From Halichoerus grypus (taxonomy: Eukaryota; Chordata; Mammalia; Carnivora; Phocidae): a DNA stretch of 64,000 nt. The stretch spans positions 105,412,696 through 105,476,695 of the forward strand of contig NC_135720.1 in assembly GCF_964656455.1 (NCBI RefSeq). The letters are read 5' to 3'. The notes under the pieces were generated by a model. That model made no database searches. It was not told the origin of the DNA and worked only from the letters and a program-made list of their open reading frames with translations. Positions 11,346 through 23,569 of the stretch are shown in pieces. Within the stretch, counting starts at the first letter, position 1. Each line of letters opens with the position of its first letter. The translations under genes were made by a program, and so were the position numbers.

Positions 11346-12395
11346 AGAAGGCAGGATAGATAGAACCGCGAGCTCCTTTGGGAGTCAGGAAGGGGGGTGC
11401 TCAGCAGGGGCCAGACTTAGAGAACAGAGGGGATGCAGGGTTCCTCCAAAACCCAGTGGCAGGCTGGAGGACTCACTCATCACTTGCATAGGCGTTAATG
11501 AGTGCCTACTAAGTGCCAAGTGCTGTGGTGGGGGCTGGGAGACTCAGATGCCCTTGAGTTGCTCACAACACTTGGGCGAGTCCAACATGGGCAGAGCTAT
11601 GGAAGGGCACACGGAGCGTGCTGGGAGCAGGAAGAACAGGCGGAAGCAGAGACGGGATGGTCGCCCTGCTACCATCACAGTCTTCACCAACCAGAATGGG
11701 GTTGATTTCTCAATCACAGATAGACTCGCAGGTGAGCTCAGAGCTGCAGCAGACAGACAGATGCTTGGGCTGTGACTGGGGAGCAGGGATCAGCAAGGCG
11801 GGGAGCTCCATAGCCTAACTAGGAGAGTTGTTAGAAGTGCCCCATTGTGGAAGAGGTCAGAGAGTCCTGAAGCTATCATCTCCAACCCCCAAGTCACTTC
11901 CATTAGACCTCGATGCGGGGCGGGGGGGTGCTGAGAACATCAGGAGTCTTCACTGTTCTAACCTGCACATGGTTTCTTTACTTCCTTGAGTGAATGCCTC
12001 CCACCCCCAAAACCACTGTAGGGCCTGCTCATGTGGTAAAGTGATACCACTGATGATAGGTGCAGAGAGAGGGACCTGGTAGGTTTGGGGACAGGGCAAG
12101 GAGCCAGTTTGGGCCACAGAGAAGCCACCAAATGGACAAACCACGGTTGGAAGAGCACTGAGAGTCTCTTGAATCAACAGTAAGGGTCTTCGGGACACAC
12201 CCCGGACCCACCTGTAATGTCAGGTATTCAACATGACCCCAAGCACCAGGACGTCCTCTTGACCGCCACCCAGACCTAATCACAGTCTTTCTCTTCATCC
12301 CCACAGAGCCACACCCCTGCTGGCCCTCTCCCTACACCGCCCTGCTCCCCAGTACATCAGGCAAACTGAGGCAGTGTGCTGGAGAGAGGGTCCTA
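11346..12395. other. Intergenic, nothing recognised
   Basis: There is no exon or RNA gene. A short C/G-rich stretch lies around 11910-11930. Confidence 0.4.
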
Positions 12396-12544
12396 AAAGG
12401 GGTCGTGGATTCTAGACCCCCAGGCTCTGCCCTCAACTTGCTGTGTAGCACCTGCTCTGGGCTCAGTCTCCTCACCTGTGTAAGAGGTAGAATGTGTGAC
12501 GCTTCAGAGCCTGGGCTCCCCACCAGACTCCCGGGTCTTGATTT

Positions 12545-12745
12545 CCAGCTCTTCACTTACTAGTTTTGTGAACCTGGGACTGTTATGTATCCTCTCTGTG
12601 TCTCACTTCCTTTATCTGAAGCGGGGATAATGGTAGCATCCACCTCAAAGTTTAGTGTGAGGATTTAATGGGTTAATCAGCACAAACACTTGGAATGCTG
12701 CCTGGCACAGAGGAAGGGCTCAAAAAATATTAGGTATTTGTGTTA
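12545..12745 (+). repeat. MIR SINE
   Basis: TTTGTGAACCTGGGACTGTT, TCACTTCCTTTATCTGAAG, GGATTTAATGGGTTAATCAG and TGCTGCCTGGCACAGAGG are in MIR order. A second MIR fragment may precede it at 12400-12490. Confidence 0.8.
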
Positions 12746-13079
12746 TTATGACCATGAGGGAGGAGTGCTCAGCGGTCTCCAAGGGCCCTTCTAGCTCCGG
12801 TATTCAACCTGTCCTATCATATTTGGCTACGTTTCTAATTATGTGACCATTATTTGAGTAACCCAGGCATCTCAAATCCGAATGCTTGCTTGACCTTGGG
12901 CCTCCTTGATTTACCTTTTCCTATGACATCCTGGAGGAAGCCTCGAGCCCCCTTCCACACACTGTGGGGAGTCAGAGCCCTTCCTAGCATCTTTGAGGGC
13001 TGGGCATGGGGCGTCCTCTCACACCTTTCCTCGTGAAGCCCTCTGCCGTGTGGTGATCCACTCCTAAGCCTCACCAGGC

Positions 13080-13200
13080 CCACATCTGTGTGGCTGACTT
13101 TCCTGAAGATTCAAGGGTACAAGGGGAAATTACAGCACAGAGCAGGAAGTGACTTGACCATGGAGGTGAGACAGTAGGACTCTGGGTAAATAAACCTCTG
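13080..13200 (-). repeat. MIR fragment, inverted
   Basis: Reverse-complement MIR-like text: CTGAAGATTCAAGGGTACA and GAAGTGACTTGACCATGGAG. Confidence 0.4.
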
Positions 13201-13512
13201 TACACAAACCCAGTGGAGCACAGCACAGCTGTCAGAAAACCAGAAAGCCCTGCTGCTCCCGGGCTGATCACTAAGGAAATGCAAAGCTAAGCAAATGCTG
13301 AGTAAATACAGAGCGAGGTGCAGGGTCCTGTGAATGACATATTTGCAAAAGAAAGGGGGAAAAGCAGGAAGGAAAATATGTTTACATAGAGTTGCCCTAT
13401 ATACATAGAAGATCTCCGGGAAGCCACATGAGAAACTGGCGGTAAGCTTAGTGGCCCAGGGGCAGGGGTGGAGGGAGAGCTTTCATTGTGCGTATACACC
13501 TCTGTGTGCTTA

Positions 13513-13680
13513 ATTTTTTTTTTAAGATTTTATTTATTTATTTGAGAGAGAGAACACAAGCAGGGTGAGGGGCAGAGGGAGAAGCAGACCCCCCGCTGAG
13601 CAGGAAGGCCGGGGCTCCATCCCAGGACTCCGAGATCATGGCCTGAGCCGAAGGCAGATGCTGAGCCACCCAGGCGCCCC
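13513..13680 (-). repeat. Carnivore tRNA-derived SINE, inverted
   Basis: T run, AAGATTTTATTTATTTATTT, then GAGCCACCCAGGCGCCCC at the end (head of the SINE on the minus strand). Imperfect flanking repeats TGTGTGCTTAA and TGTGCACTTAA bracket it. Confidence 0.9.
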
Positions 13681-14209
13681 TGTGCACTTAACTCTTTGAA
13701 ATATGCAAACATATTCCCTACTAACAAAAAACAATTTTTTAAAAATTGAGATGAGACTTCTCCCTGGAGATTTCTTTGCTGGTCCTCACCCACTGGCCCT
13801 CTTTGGAGGACCCTACCCCCAGCGCTCTCCTCCCAGCTGCCCCAGACGTGACAGTTTTCTGAACACCTCAGGTCATGCGAAACTTTCACTCTGCCTTCAC
13901 CTCATCCTCACCCACTCAGGCCATGCCTTTCTCACCCAAGCGGCCCATTGCTGTGTGTTCCCCACAAAAGAACCACTTCCCTAACATGAAACATAGCACA
14001 TTTCTAGAAAGCAGAAAGAGCAGCTACTTCTGCATTAAACGGCCCTTTCGTTTCTTTGCCGGATCTGTTTTGGTGCCAGCCTCCCATCTGGACTGTGAGT
14101 TTCTGGAGGGCAGGCACCTGTCTCGTTCACCCTTAACCCCCGAATCACAGGTGCTTGCGTGCACACCACGTCAAATCTCCGGGAAGACAGCTGCTGTGGA
14201 ATAAGAACA

Positions 14210-14410
14210 GCTCACATTTTTTGAGCATTTTACTACGTGCTGGGTACTCCTCTACATGCTTTTCATGCATTAACTCCTTCAATCTTCGCAATGACAGCCT
14301 TACTATCATTCCCATTGTATAGACAAGAAAACTGAGACACAGAAGATTGAGGGACTTGCCCGACATCACAGCTAATAGGTGGCAGAGCTGGGATTTGAAC
14401 CCAGTCTGAG
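14210..14410 (-). repeat. MIR SINE, inverted
   Basis: TTGAGCATTTTACTACGTGC, GACAAGAAAACTGAGACAC and TGGGATTTGAACCCAGTCTG are the reverse complement of MIR. Confidence 0.8.
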
Positions 14411-14577
14411 CCCAGAATATATGCTCCCAATTATTCAAATTGTCTCACGTGGCCACAATATAAGCCACACTATCCAGCCCAGCCAGTGCACAAATGAGAT
14501 GGGGAGGGTGGAGCCCAGCCAGAGCTTGGGACTGAGAAGTGGGGGAAGGCCTTATGGAGTCTCCCTCTCCAGAGACT

Positions 14578-14781
14578 TTTTTTTTAAGATTTTATTTATT
14601 TATTTATTTGAGAGAGAGCAAGAGTGAGAGAGCACAAGCGAGGCGGGGAGCAGCAAGAGGCAGAGGGAGAAGCAGGCTCCTGGCTGAGCAGGGAGCCCCA
14701 TGAGGGGCTTGATCCCAGGACCCTGGGATCATGACCTGAGCCGAAGGCAGACGCTTAATCGCCTGCGCCACCCACGCGCCC
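14578..14781 (-). repeat. Carnivore SINE, inverted, first of a doublet
   Basis: Full SINE with T run and AAGATTTTATTTATTTATTT, ending in the GCGCC head. It is flanked by CCAGAGACT at 14569-14577 and 14782-14790. Confidence 0.92.
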
Positions 14782-14790
14782 CCAGAGACT

Positions 14791-14982
14791 TTTTTTTTTA
14801 AGATTATATTTATTTATTTTAGAGGGAGCATGGGGGGAGGGGCAGAGAGAGGGAGGGAGAGAGAGAATCTCAAGCAGACTCCCCGCCGAGTGTGGAGCCC
14901 AACTCAGGGCTCCATCTCACAACCCTGAGATCACGAAATCACGAGTCAGACGCTTAATCGCCTGCGCCACTCAGGCACCCCT
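14791..14982 (-). repeat. Carnivore SINE, inverted, second of a doublet
   Basis: A distinct, more diverged copy (AAGATTATATTTATTTATTT) in the same orientation. It is flanked by CCAGAGACT at 14782-14790 and 14983-14991, so it shares its left flank with the preceding SINE. Confidence 0.92.
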
Positions 14983-15499
14983 CCAGAGACTTCCAAAGGA
15001 AAGGGCAGACCGCTCTCAGTCCAGGCCTGCCTGGAAGCAGTAAGCTGGACAAGATCGCCTTCCAAGATTTTCACCGTCTTCTGGCTCTCACCTACGCCGA
15101 GAGCCCTAACAGCAGAAGTCTACGGGTGGCGTCCCTCACTGGGTCCAGCATGGAGCCGCTGCCAATGCCAGAGGTTCAAGGTAGGGAGCAGGGCAGCTCC
15201 TGAAGAAAGACAAATATTGATCTGACCCCACATCCCTGCTTAGCCGTCAGAGGCCCCCGGTGAGGCTGTCGGGAAGCAGGCAAAGGGCAGAAAAAGGCAG
15301 GGCCTTTCCAGCTCCCAAAGGGCCAACCCCAAAGGGGCCTGGCCCCCTTCCCCACTGCCCGTGCTCCCAAGTGTGTGCTCACAGAAGTCCTGGCCCAAGC
15401 ATAGGCGCTCCCACATCCCCTGAGGGTGCAACAACCCTCAGCTGTGCAGGTACAACGTACCAGTGAGTCCACGGGCCAGCAAATCCATCCATCTATCCG

Positions 15500-15995
15500 T
15501 TCTTCATCTCACAAACTTCCACTGAGCTCACGAAGCCGCAAGCCCCAGGCCGGGCACCAGAGACGCAGGCCCACGTAGCAGTTACCCTTCTGGTGGAGAA
15601 AAACAGCACCTGAATGAGGAAGCACAATAACTAAATAATCCGTGAGCCCAGCTGATGCAGGAGTCAGCAAAGGATTCTTAAAAGAGGCGACGTTTGTGCG
15701 GAAACTTAAAAGAAAAGTGAAAGAGGGCAGGGGGGCAGGGGCGGGCATGAGCTTTCCAGGCCTCGGCCGGAGCCCACCTCTCCCCGGGCAGAATATGTTT
15801 CCTGTTGTGGGAGACTGCGGCTCATCTGGGCTGACTGGCATGTGGAGTCCAAGAGGTACAGCCACAGATGAGGGATGGAGAGAGGAGGGAGACAGAAGGC
15901 TGGGCACCGCGCAGGCCCCTGCAGGGCCCCAGGCTCACGCTGCAAGGGCCAGAGAAGCACGGAGGCATAGTAAGCAAGAGAGTGACGTGGTCTTC
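15500..15995 (+). repeat. Probable ancient dispersed repeat, unclassified
   Basis: Text such as GTTACCCTTCTGGTGGAG, GAATGAGGAAGCACAATAAC and GGAAACTTAAAAGAAAAGTG resembles a common mammalian dispersed element that also occurs near 31960-32280. I cannot name the family with confidence. Confidence 0.3.
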
Positions 15996-16020
15996 TTTCT
16001 GGCTTAGAAAGACCATGCTG

Positions 16021-16196
16021 GGGCGCCTGGGTGGCTCAGTCAGTTAAGCGTCTGCCTTCGGCTCAGGTCATGATCCCAGGGTCCTGGGATCGAGTCCTGC
16101 ATCGGGTTCCCTGCTCTGCGGGGAGCCTGCTTCTCCCTCTGCCTCTGTCTCTCATGAATAAATAAATAAATAATCTTTAAAAAAAAAAAAAAAGAA
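16021..16196 (+). repeat. Carnivore SINE with intact target-site duplication
   Basis: Head GGGCGCCTGGGTGGCTCAG, TCATGATCCCAGGGTCCTG, tail AATAAATAAATAAATAATC plus A run. A perfect 15-bp duplication AGAAAGACCATGCTG is at 16006-16020 and 16197-16211, which indicates a relatively young insertion. Confidence 0.95.
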
Positions 16197-16519
16197 AGAA
16201 AGACCATGCTGGCAGGGCAAAGAAGGATCTGAAGGAGAGAACTCTGGGCCTTGTCGGTCAACGTCATGGTCTGCAAGCCCCTCCTGCCCTTTGTACCAAA
16301 CAAGACTCTGTCTACATGTTTTACACGTTAAGGGAAGGGAAAGGGTGATGACCTCCTGCATGGCTGGTCCAGACACTGCCCTAGGCCCCAAAGATGTGCA
16401 ATGCTGGATCCAGCTAGCCTCACTAGTATCAGCTGCAACCCCAGCAGGGGCGCCGAGGAGAGTAAGAGAGAGCCTTTCATGGGGGAGGCGGGGCCCGAAA
16501 ATAAGGTTAGAGATTTAAA

Positions 16520-16690
16520 ATGGCAGCAAACTTTTATGGAGTGCTTAGCGTACGCTAGGCACCGTCTCGAGGCTTTATACATATTAATCCTATGAAGTAA
16601 GTTCTATTCACTGTCCCCATGTTGCAAAACAAAGCAAGTAGAGCAAAGAAAGTTCCCGCGCTGTCTCCCATGCAGATTCAAACCCAGAGT
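16520..16690 (-). repeat. MIR SINE, inverted
   Basis: Reverse MIR: ATGGAGTGCTTAGCGTACGC, ACATATTAATCCTATGAAG, TCACTGTCCCCATGTTGC. Confidence 0.65.
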
Positions 16691-16854
16691 CTGGCTCTTT
16701 TTGGTTATTCAATAAACGCTTACTGAATATCTACCATGTGCCAGGCACTGTCTAAACACTTATTACACAATAGTGGGTAAGTAGTCAGTTCACAAATGGG
16801 CCATGTAGTCAACAACTAGGCCGCACTACCTCCCCGAGGTTGCACTTATCTAAA

Positions 16855-17030
16855 ACGGTCATTCTCCAACTTGGCTATAAATTCGAATCACTTGAGGATC
16901 ATCTAAAAATCCTGATGCTCAGGCCACAAACTACGCCAAATAAATCAGCATCTCTGAGGCTGAAAACAAGTCAAGAGTAGTTTTTAAAGCTCTCCAAAGG
17001 ATTTTAAAGGGCAGTTTGAGAACCAGTGAT
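16855..17030. repeat. hAT-Charlie-type non-autonomous DNA transposon (MER20/MER3-like)
   Basis: A CATTCTCCAACTTGGCTA start and an AGTTTGAGAACCAGTG end form the usual imperfect inverted ends around AAAATCCTGATGCTCAGG. Confidence 0.5.
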
Positions 17031-17992
17031 GTGGACCAAGCCCTTTATAACCCAGGGAGGAGAACGGCCCAAGGTCACACAGCGAGGCAGCAAACCTGTC
17101 TTCCAGGGCCCAGGGCAGGCCTCCATCTGCCGGGCCCCAGCCCCCACCCTGCATGTTGCCGTGGGAACTGAGCTGACCCACTGCTACTCCCACACGGACC
17201 TTGGAGTTCTTGGCTCAAGGCTGGCTCAGAGGAAGGAATCCAGGACAGGCTGACAGAGCCCAGAGCCCCCTCACCCCAATGTGCTCTCCTACAAGCAGCC
17301 CCTTAGGCTGGATACCTTAGGGTAGAGCCCAGCCTGGAAATTCTCTAGACCAGGATACCAGCCTGGATTTCAAGGGCCCTCAGGAAGACTGGGGGAGGTG
17401 GGGGTGGGGGTGGGGAGATGATGGGTGGGACTTGGAGCAAGGACATCAAGGAGAGACATGCTATAGTCACAGGGGAGAGCTGGGGGTGGGGATGGATGAT
17501 GACTGCCCTGACCCCACCCTGTGGGGCCCCAGGACTCCCCACTCCCTCCGCTCCCCACCCTTCTAATGACGCACTGACCCGTGCCCTCCACCTCACTGCC
17601 CTCACCCTTGATGGGGAGGCAACAACAGAAATGCCGGCAGCCTGAAGGCTATCAGACGCTGTTTCATTCTGGGGTCTGCCTGGGCTTCATAGGTCCATCC
17701 AGGGCCCCACAGGGTCCTGTGTCCAGGCTGCCCTGTCTGGGGGGCACAAACAGACAGGAGGATGGAGCCTCTCACTGGGAAGAGGGTCGGGGACAGAGTC
17801 TGTCCTTCGTGGGGCTGCAGGACTGGTAATATACCCTGAGACTCCTTCTTCAAGTCCATTATCAACACAGTGCAGTGAAAGACCATGGCTAGAAGCATGG
17901 ACAGGTGCTGGTCCTCGCTCCCCCTTTCTCTGCCTTGAGCAAACTGGCTTCTCAGAGCCTCAATTTCTTTATCCATAAAACAGAATAGTTGC

Positions 17993-18201
17993 GGGCGCCT
18001 GGGTGGCTCAGTTGGTTAAGCGACTGCCTTCGGCTCAGGTCATGATCCTGGAGTCCCGGGATCGAGTCCCACATCGGGCTCCCTGCTCGGCAGGGAGTCT
18101 GCTTCTCCCTCTGACCCTCCTCCCTCTCATGCTCTCTGTCTCTCATTCTCTCTCTCAAATAAATAAATAAATAAATAAATCTTTAAAAAAAAAAAACAAA
18201 A
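17993..18201 (+). repeat. Carnivore SINE with perfect target-site duplication
   Basis: Begins GGGCGCCTGGGTGGCTCAG, ends AAATAAATAAATCTTTAA and an A run. A 16-bp duplication AAAACAGAATAGTTGC is at 17977-17992 and 18202-18217. Confidence 0.95.
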
Positions 18202-18319
18202 AAAACAGAATAGTTGCCACCTGGCAAGTACTTGTGATAATTAAGTGATTAAGTCTGCATACTCCTGAGTGTATAGCAAGCAAGCAATACAAGGTAGCCT
18301 TTTATCATAAAAAAATAAA

Positions 18320-18813
18320 AGCCGATTTGTACACCTGTGTTCATAGCAGCATTAGTCACAACAGTTAAAACGTGGGAGCAACCCCAGTGTCCGTGATGGA
18401 TGAATGGAGGAGCAAAATGTGGTCTACACACAACGGAATATTACTCGGCCTTCCAAAGGAAGGAAATCCTAACTTACACCGCAACATGGATGAACCTTGC
18501 GGACATTATGCTAAGTGGAATAAGCCAGGCACAAAAAGACAAATTGTACTGTGTGACTCCTCTCATATGAGGTACTTGGAGTAATCGACATCATAGAGAC
18601 AGAAAGTAGAACATACTCACCGGGGACCGAGAGGAAAACAGAATGGGGAATTAGTACTTATAGGGAGGGAGCTTGAGTTTTACAAGATGAAAAGATTTCT
18701 GGGGATGGATGGTGGTGATGGCTGCACAGTATTAAGAATGTATTTGATACGGCGAGCTTTACACTCAGATGTGACATTTTATGTTATGCATACTTTACCA
18801 CAATAAAGCAAAA
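18320..18813 (+). repeat. Old L1 3' portion (end of ORF2 and 3' UTR)
   Basis: L1-typical wording: TTCATAGCAGCATTAGTCAC, AACGGAATATTACTCGGCC, CAACATGGATGAACCTTGC, CTTTACCACAATAAAGC. The short open frame at 18372-18584 is residual ORF2, not a gene. Confidence 0.85.
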
Positions 18814-20316
18814 CATGGGGGAAAAACATTCGAAGTCAAACTTGGTCATACAGCTGAGTACAGGCCTGAGGGAGGCTACTCCCAGGGAAGAGCAGACACG
18901 TGGCCCTCTCTTCGGGCCTCCCGTTCTGAGATAGATACAGCAAGACAGATGCACAATGAATGAGCCCAGGATTTACACCACTAATAAACAGGAAATAATA
19001 GATGGGTTTAAATATTTACACGGCATGCAGGCTTCTGGGTGGGGACATGATCAGGGAGGGCAGAGAGGAGGAGGGAGAGGAAGGGGTAGGAGCCAGAAGG
19101 ACAATGGAAGGCTCGGTAAAAAATGGGGGTTGAAGTTGCCCACCGGTGTTTCAAGCACACCCAGGAAAAGAGGGACAGCGACAGGAGGGGAAACCCCTGT
19201 CCAGGCTCAGGGGAGTGTGACAGAAGCCTGGGCCCTGCTGCCCCTTCCCTCCACGGAGAACCTTGTTTACTCTGCGAGGCTGGAAGAGAATGTAATCAAA
19301 TTATGACTCGTTATTCTAAATTACTGTCTCTAGCGGGGAAGGCAGGCAGGCAGGGCTCCTGGAAGGGGAAACAAGTTGTTTTCCAGGACATTGTTTGCTC
19401 ACTCTCCGGCTCCCTCTGTCCCCAAGCCCTTTCCCTCCCTTTCTGCCTCCCCACCCCACCCCCCCCAATCCTGGCCGCTCCCTCCCTCCTTCCTGAGCTC
19501 TGCTCCCTATGCCCCCAGCTCCTGGGAAGACTCAGGGCGAGGGGAACTCAGCCGGTGCCCACGGGAATATCCCGTACCCCAGGACTACCTGACCAGCCAA
19601 ACAGAATTTTTCCAGCCCCTCCCGCCTCCCAACCAGAGAGAACAAATACAATCTATTTCTAGATGGCAGGTCACTGGATTGACTAGGACTCTGACTCTAA
19701 CTGGCTACTACTCACTTTAAGCAAGTCATTTGTCCTATCTAGAGCTGGGAGGTCATTCCAGAGAGGGGAACACCCTCTGCTGCCACTTCCTGCCTCCCAG
19801 GCCTGGGATGAGACAAGGGGGGACTCCACCATCAGAGACCCTAGGAGCCTAGGAGCCTGAGGTGATGATACACACAGGCCTTCAAGGGCAAGGGCAGGGG
19901 GAGCCAGGGGTCATAGAATGGCCCCATGTCCTTCCCCCGCCCCCAGACCCCAGGACCAAGCTGGCCTGGAAGGCATGAGTTCCATGCTCCCCCACCCCCA
20001 CCCCAGGGAGAATCCCATCTATCTCCCTCCTCTGCTCAGGGCAAAAGAGAGGAGGGGAGCAGGACACAGGTCCCACTGAAAGGTCAGATGGGCTAGAAAG
20101 GGAAAAGGAAAGAAAGCAGTCTCCCTCTCCCTCTGCTCGATGCCTTCCAGCCACCCAGAGGAGTGAGCAGAGTTTGGCTCCACTTCCTCCCCTGGGTTCT
20201 CACGTTCCAAGGCTGGCAGCTGTATGGTGATAAATACAACCAAAAATCTTCTCAGGGGTCAAAAGGAAACTGTGAGCAAAGGGGAAAAGTGGCATTTTTT
20301 CCAAACATCAAGTCAT

Positions 20317-20504
20317 ATTTTTTGAAGATTTTATTTATTTGTCAGAGAGAGCGAGCCAGCACAAGCAGGGGGAGTGGCAGGCAGAGGGAGAAGCAGGCTC
20401 CCCGCTGAGCAGGGAGCCCAATGCGGGGCTCCATCCCAGGACCCTGGGATCATGACCTGAGCCGAAGGCAGATGCTTAACCCGACTGAAACACCCAGGCG
20501 TCCC
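20317..20504 (-). repeat. Carnivore SINE, inverted
   Basis: GAAGATTTTATTTATTTG through CACCCAGGCGTCCC. The target duplication is CCAAACATCAAGTCAT (20301-20316) and CCAAACATCAAGTTAT (20505-20520), one mismatch. Confidence 0.95.
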
Positions 20505-20554
20505 CCAAACATCAAGTTATGACAGATCTCCCTCTTTCATTCTCATTCTCTTCA

Positions 20555-20555
<1 letters not shown>

Positions 20556-20598
<43 letters not shown>
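20556..20598 (+). repeat. (CA)n microsatellite
   Basis: About 21 uninterrupted CA units. Confidence 0.97.
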
Positions 20599-20599
<1 letters not shown>

Positions 20600-21005
20600 A
20601 GCCGTGCACAGAGCACATACCACGTGGTTATGAGTATCCGTGTCACAGATAAAATCTAGTTTATATTCTTTTATTATTAATACCCTTAACTTTAATAAAT
20701 TCACCCTGAAACTGTCAGATCCAAAGCTCACCCAGAAGTTGCCACAAGCCAGGAAGGACAATACTGAGGGAGGGTTGTGACCCTGGGCCCCAGAGTCTTC
20801 TCATCTCCCGCACCACCCTCCCACCCCACCCCTACCCACCTCCACCCAAAGACAGCCTTTGAGGAGGAAGCTTGCTCCGCTGGCTCCCAGTCTCTGCCCA
20901 TCCTAGCCCCGGCGACAGAAGAGCAATGGAAGGACATTAGCTCTCGAGTGATGGAACCACAAAGTTAGAGATGAGCTCAGAGACTTTCTACCTGACCTCA
21001 TTCTT

Positions 21006-21210
21006 TAAAAAAAAAAAAAAAAGATTTTATTTATTTATTTGAGAGAGAGACAGAGGGAGAGAGAGGGAGAGCATGAGATGGGGGAGGGTCAGAGAAGGAA
21101 GCAGGTTCCCCACCAAACAGAGAGCCCGATGTGGGACTTGATCCCAGGACTCCAGAATCACGACCTGAGCTGAAGGCAGTCACTTTACCAACTGAGCTAC
21201 CCAGGCACCC
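21006..21210 (-). repeat. Carnivore SINE inserted inside an inverted MIR
   Basis: An A run then AAGATTTTATTTATTTATTT through GAGCTACCCAGGCACCC. A perfect 17-bp duplication TACCTGACCTCATTCTT is at 20989-21005 and 21211-21227. The flanks (20965-21005 and 21228-21330) read as parts of one inverted MIR that it split. Confidence 0.92.
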
Positions 21211-21424
21211 TACCTGACCTCATTCTTCAGAGGAGGTCACTGGAGTCGACAGTGGTCCAGGGACATGCCCCAGGTCACACAGCCAGTGAGGGGCAGACCT
21301 ATCACGGAGACTCAGGTCTCCTGACTCTAATCCTCAGCGGTGACCGTCAGGGGTTCTCCAGCCGCTTCCTTCCTCCCCTGCCACCACCAGGGTCTTCGTC
21401 AGCTCAGCCTGCTGCCGAGTGGGT

Positions 21425-21755
21425 TCACACACAGACATTCCTTTCTCACAGTTCTGGGGGCTGGGAAGCCCAAGGTGCCAAAAGATTTGGCTCTTGGTGA
21501 GGGTCTGCTTCCTGACTTGCAGATGGCTTCATTCTCACCAGGTCTTCCCAAGACAGAGGGAGGAAGCTCTGGTGTCTCTTCCTCTTCTTATAAGGGCACT
21601 AACGTGAACACTGGGGCTCCACATTCCTGACTCATCTAAACCTAATCACCTCCCAAAGGCCCCTACCTCCTAATACCATCATACTGGGGGTTAGCACTCC
21701 AACATATAAATTGGGAGGGAGAAGGTGGAATACAAAAATTCAGTCCCGGACAACC
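21425..21755 (+). repeat. MLT1-type LTR, 5' truncated
   Basis: CACAGTTCTGGGGGCTGGGA, GTGTCTCTTCCTCTTCTTA, TAAACCTAATCACCTCCC, CAACATATAAATTGGGAGG and AATTCAGTCCCGGACAA follow the MaLR LTR order. Confidence 0.75.
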
Positions 21756-22360
21756 ACTCTGTGACTTTTGTCCCCTGCCAGGCCTTTCCAGGACTCTGAG
21801 GAAAACCATTCCAAATAGTAGAGCTCCCCAGGGGCCCCTGCCAGCTGGTCCCTCAGGCAGCCCCCCTCTCATCTCGATGCCCATCCCTGGCCTGGGACCC
21901 TAGTGACCTCCTGGCCCTTGGATAATGCCCACAGTAAACCAGAGCAAGCCAGAGATTAGGGGAGGGCATGGGAATCACCTCTGGATTCAGAGCAGGCCTT
22001 TTAGGCAGAGTTCCGGCCACAGCTGGAACCTGGCCCACCCTCAGCCATGCCACCTGCTAGCACCCCAGACATCATTTTTTTATGAGAGGAGAAACTGAGC
22101 CTCAGCAAGGTGAAAGGACTGGTCCGGGCTGACCCAGTTGGTCAGCCGCAGTTCTAGAGCCCCCAGCTCTTCCATTCCGGGGTAGATGCCATGAGGCCCT
22201 GTTCAGACCCCATTTCAAGATAAAGGACCTATTTTTCCAGCTGCTTAGAGGGCAGCAGGCCGAAAGCCCTGAGCTGCCAACTCCTGTGGAGAATGTCTAG
22301 CGGAAAGGGACCTACATCCAATGGCTCATCATCATTCGAATACAAAGACCTGGCCGTCTT

Positions 22361-22537
22361 GGGGCGCCTGGGTGGCTCAATCAGTTGAGTGTCTGACTTT
22401 GGCTTGGGTCATGATCTCAGGGTCCTGGGATTGGGACCCCACACCGGGCTCTATGCTCAGCGGGGAGTCTGCTCCCCCTCTCCCTCTCATCCTCTCTCTC
22501 TAATAAAATAAATACAATCTTAAAAAAAAAAAAAAAA
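22361..22537 (+). repeat. Carnivore SINE
   Basis: GGGGCGCCTGGGTGGCTCAA to an A run. The target duplication AAAGACCTGGCCGTCTT (22344-22360) is matched by AAAGACCTGGCCCTCTT (22538-22554), one mismatch. Confidence 0.95.
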
Positions 22538-22554
22538 AAAGACCTGGCCCTCTT

Positions 22555-23560
22555 GTCCCTACGTGAGACAATCCTGAAGGGTCATCCCAGCTTCAGAGCT
22601 CCCTGTAGGAGGCTGGGACATTTCACTGAGACCTCATTGCAGCTTGCCCCCTCCCTCTGTCCGATCCTCCTTCCTTCCCTCCCTTTAGCAAACATGGGTC
22701 CTAAGAGCACTCCCTAAAAAACCCATTGCGTGCTAGCCTCCGCCTCAGAGTCCACTTCTAAGAAGCCCAATCTGCAACATACTCTGAAGTCAGGGTGCTT
22801 TCCATTGTTCTGAGAGACCTTGCACCTTACTTAGGAAAATAACCTTACCCAAAGAAAGACAAAAAATAAACAGCTCCATGGGAACATGAAAGATGGCTCC
22901 TGACCCTGGCAGAAGTCAGAAGGAAAAGCAAATCCACCAGCTGACAGTCAAGGTATTAAGTGAAGGCTCTAGACACTTGTAAAGACCTGCTGTGGGCTCA
23001 GCCGGCCGGGGGAGCAGAGTGTGGAATGCGAGCATTTTGGCAGCATGATGACCACGTGAGGGTAAGTGTGAAGTTAGTCGGCAATTAGCCCACCAGACAT
23101 GAGATACCACATTCTCCCTCAATCTTGGGCACATTAACAGATGTAGGGTGTTGAGATGGGGATACCAAAAGCCCAATTATATCCTCTACAGGTCACAGAA
23201 CATCTGGGGCACTGAGCCCCACTGAAGGATCCACATTTTTAAGGAAGATACTGACCAGCCTCAGCTGCACACCAGGGTCTGGAACTTATGAGAGAAAAAC
23301 AGAATTTAAGGGTGATAGGACCAAAACTGACTTGGATGCCAGTGTTGTCTTCTAAAAATGTAAATACTATAGTGTAGAAAAGAGTTAGAGGGCATAGGGA
23401 GACCCGGCAGGTATAAGTCACAGATGGGTGGATGTGGGCTGTCCAGAAATGGAGCCGGTCACCTTACCTAGCAGTGTGTTCCCCATGGGCTGGAAATGCC
23501 CCCTTGAAGCACCTCAGGGATTATGGTCACGGCACGGGCTAGTCGCCTAAGATCCATCCC
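22555..23560. other. Intergenic, nothing clearly recognised
   Basis: No credible exon. About 22900-23430 has the feel of an old transposon, but no family could be named. Confidence 0.35.
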
Positions 23561-23569
23561 ACCCTTCTT

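Noticed and set aside
16021..16110. tRNA-like sequence with box A/B resemblance
   Set aside because: It is the tRNA-derived head of a carnivore SINE with A tail and target duplication, not a functional tRNA gene. The same applies to the other SINE heads.
18372..18584. 70-codon plus-strand frame with L1-like peptide
   Set aside because: It is a remnant of L1 ORF2 within an old, degraded L1 3' end.
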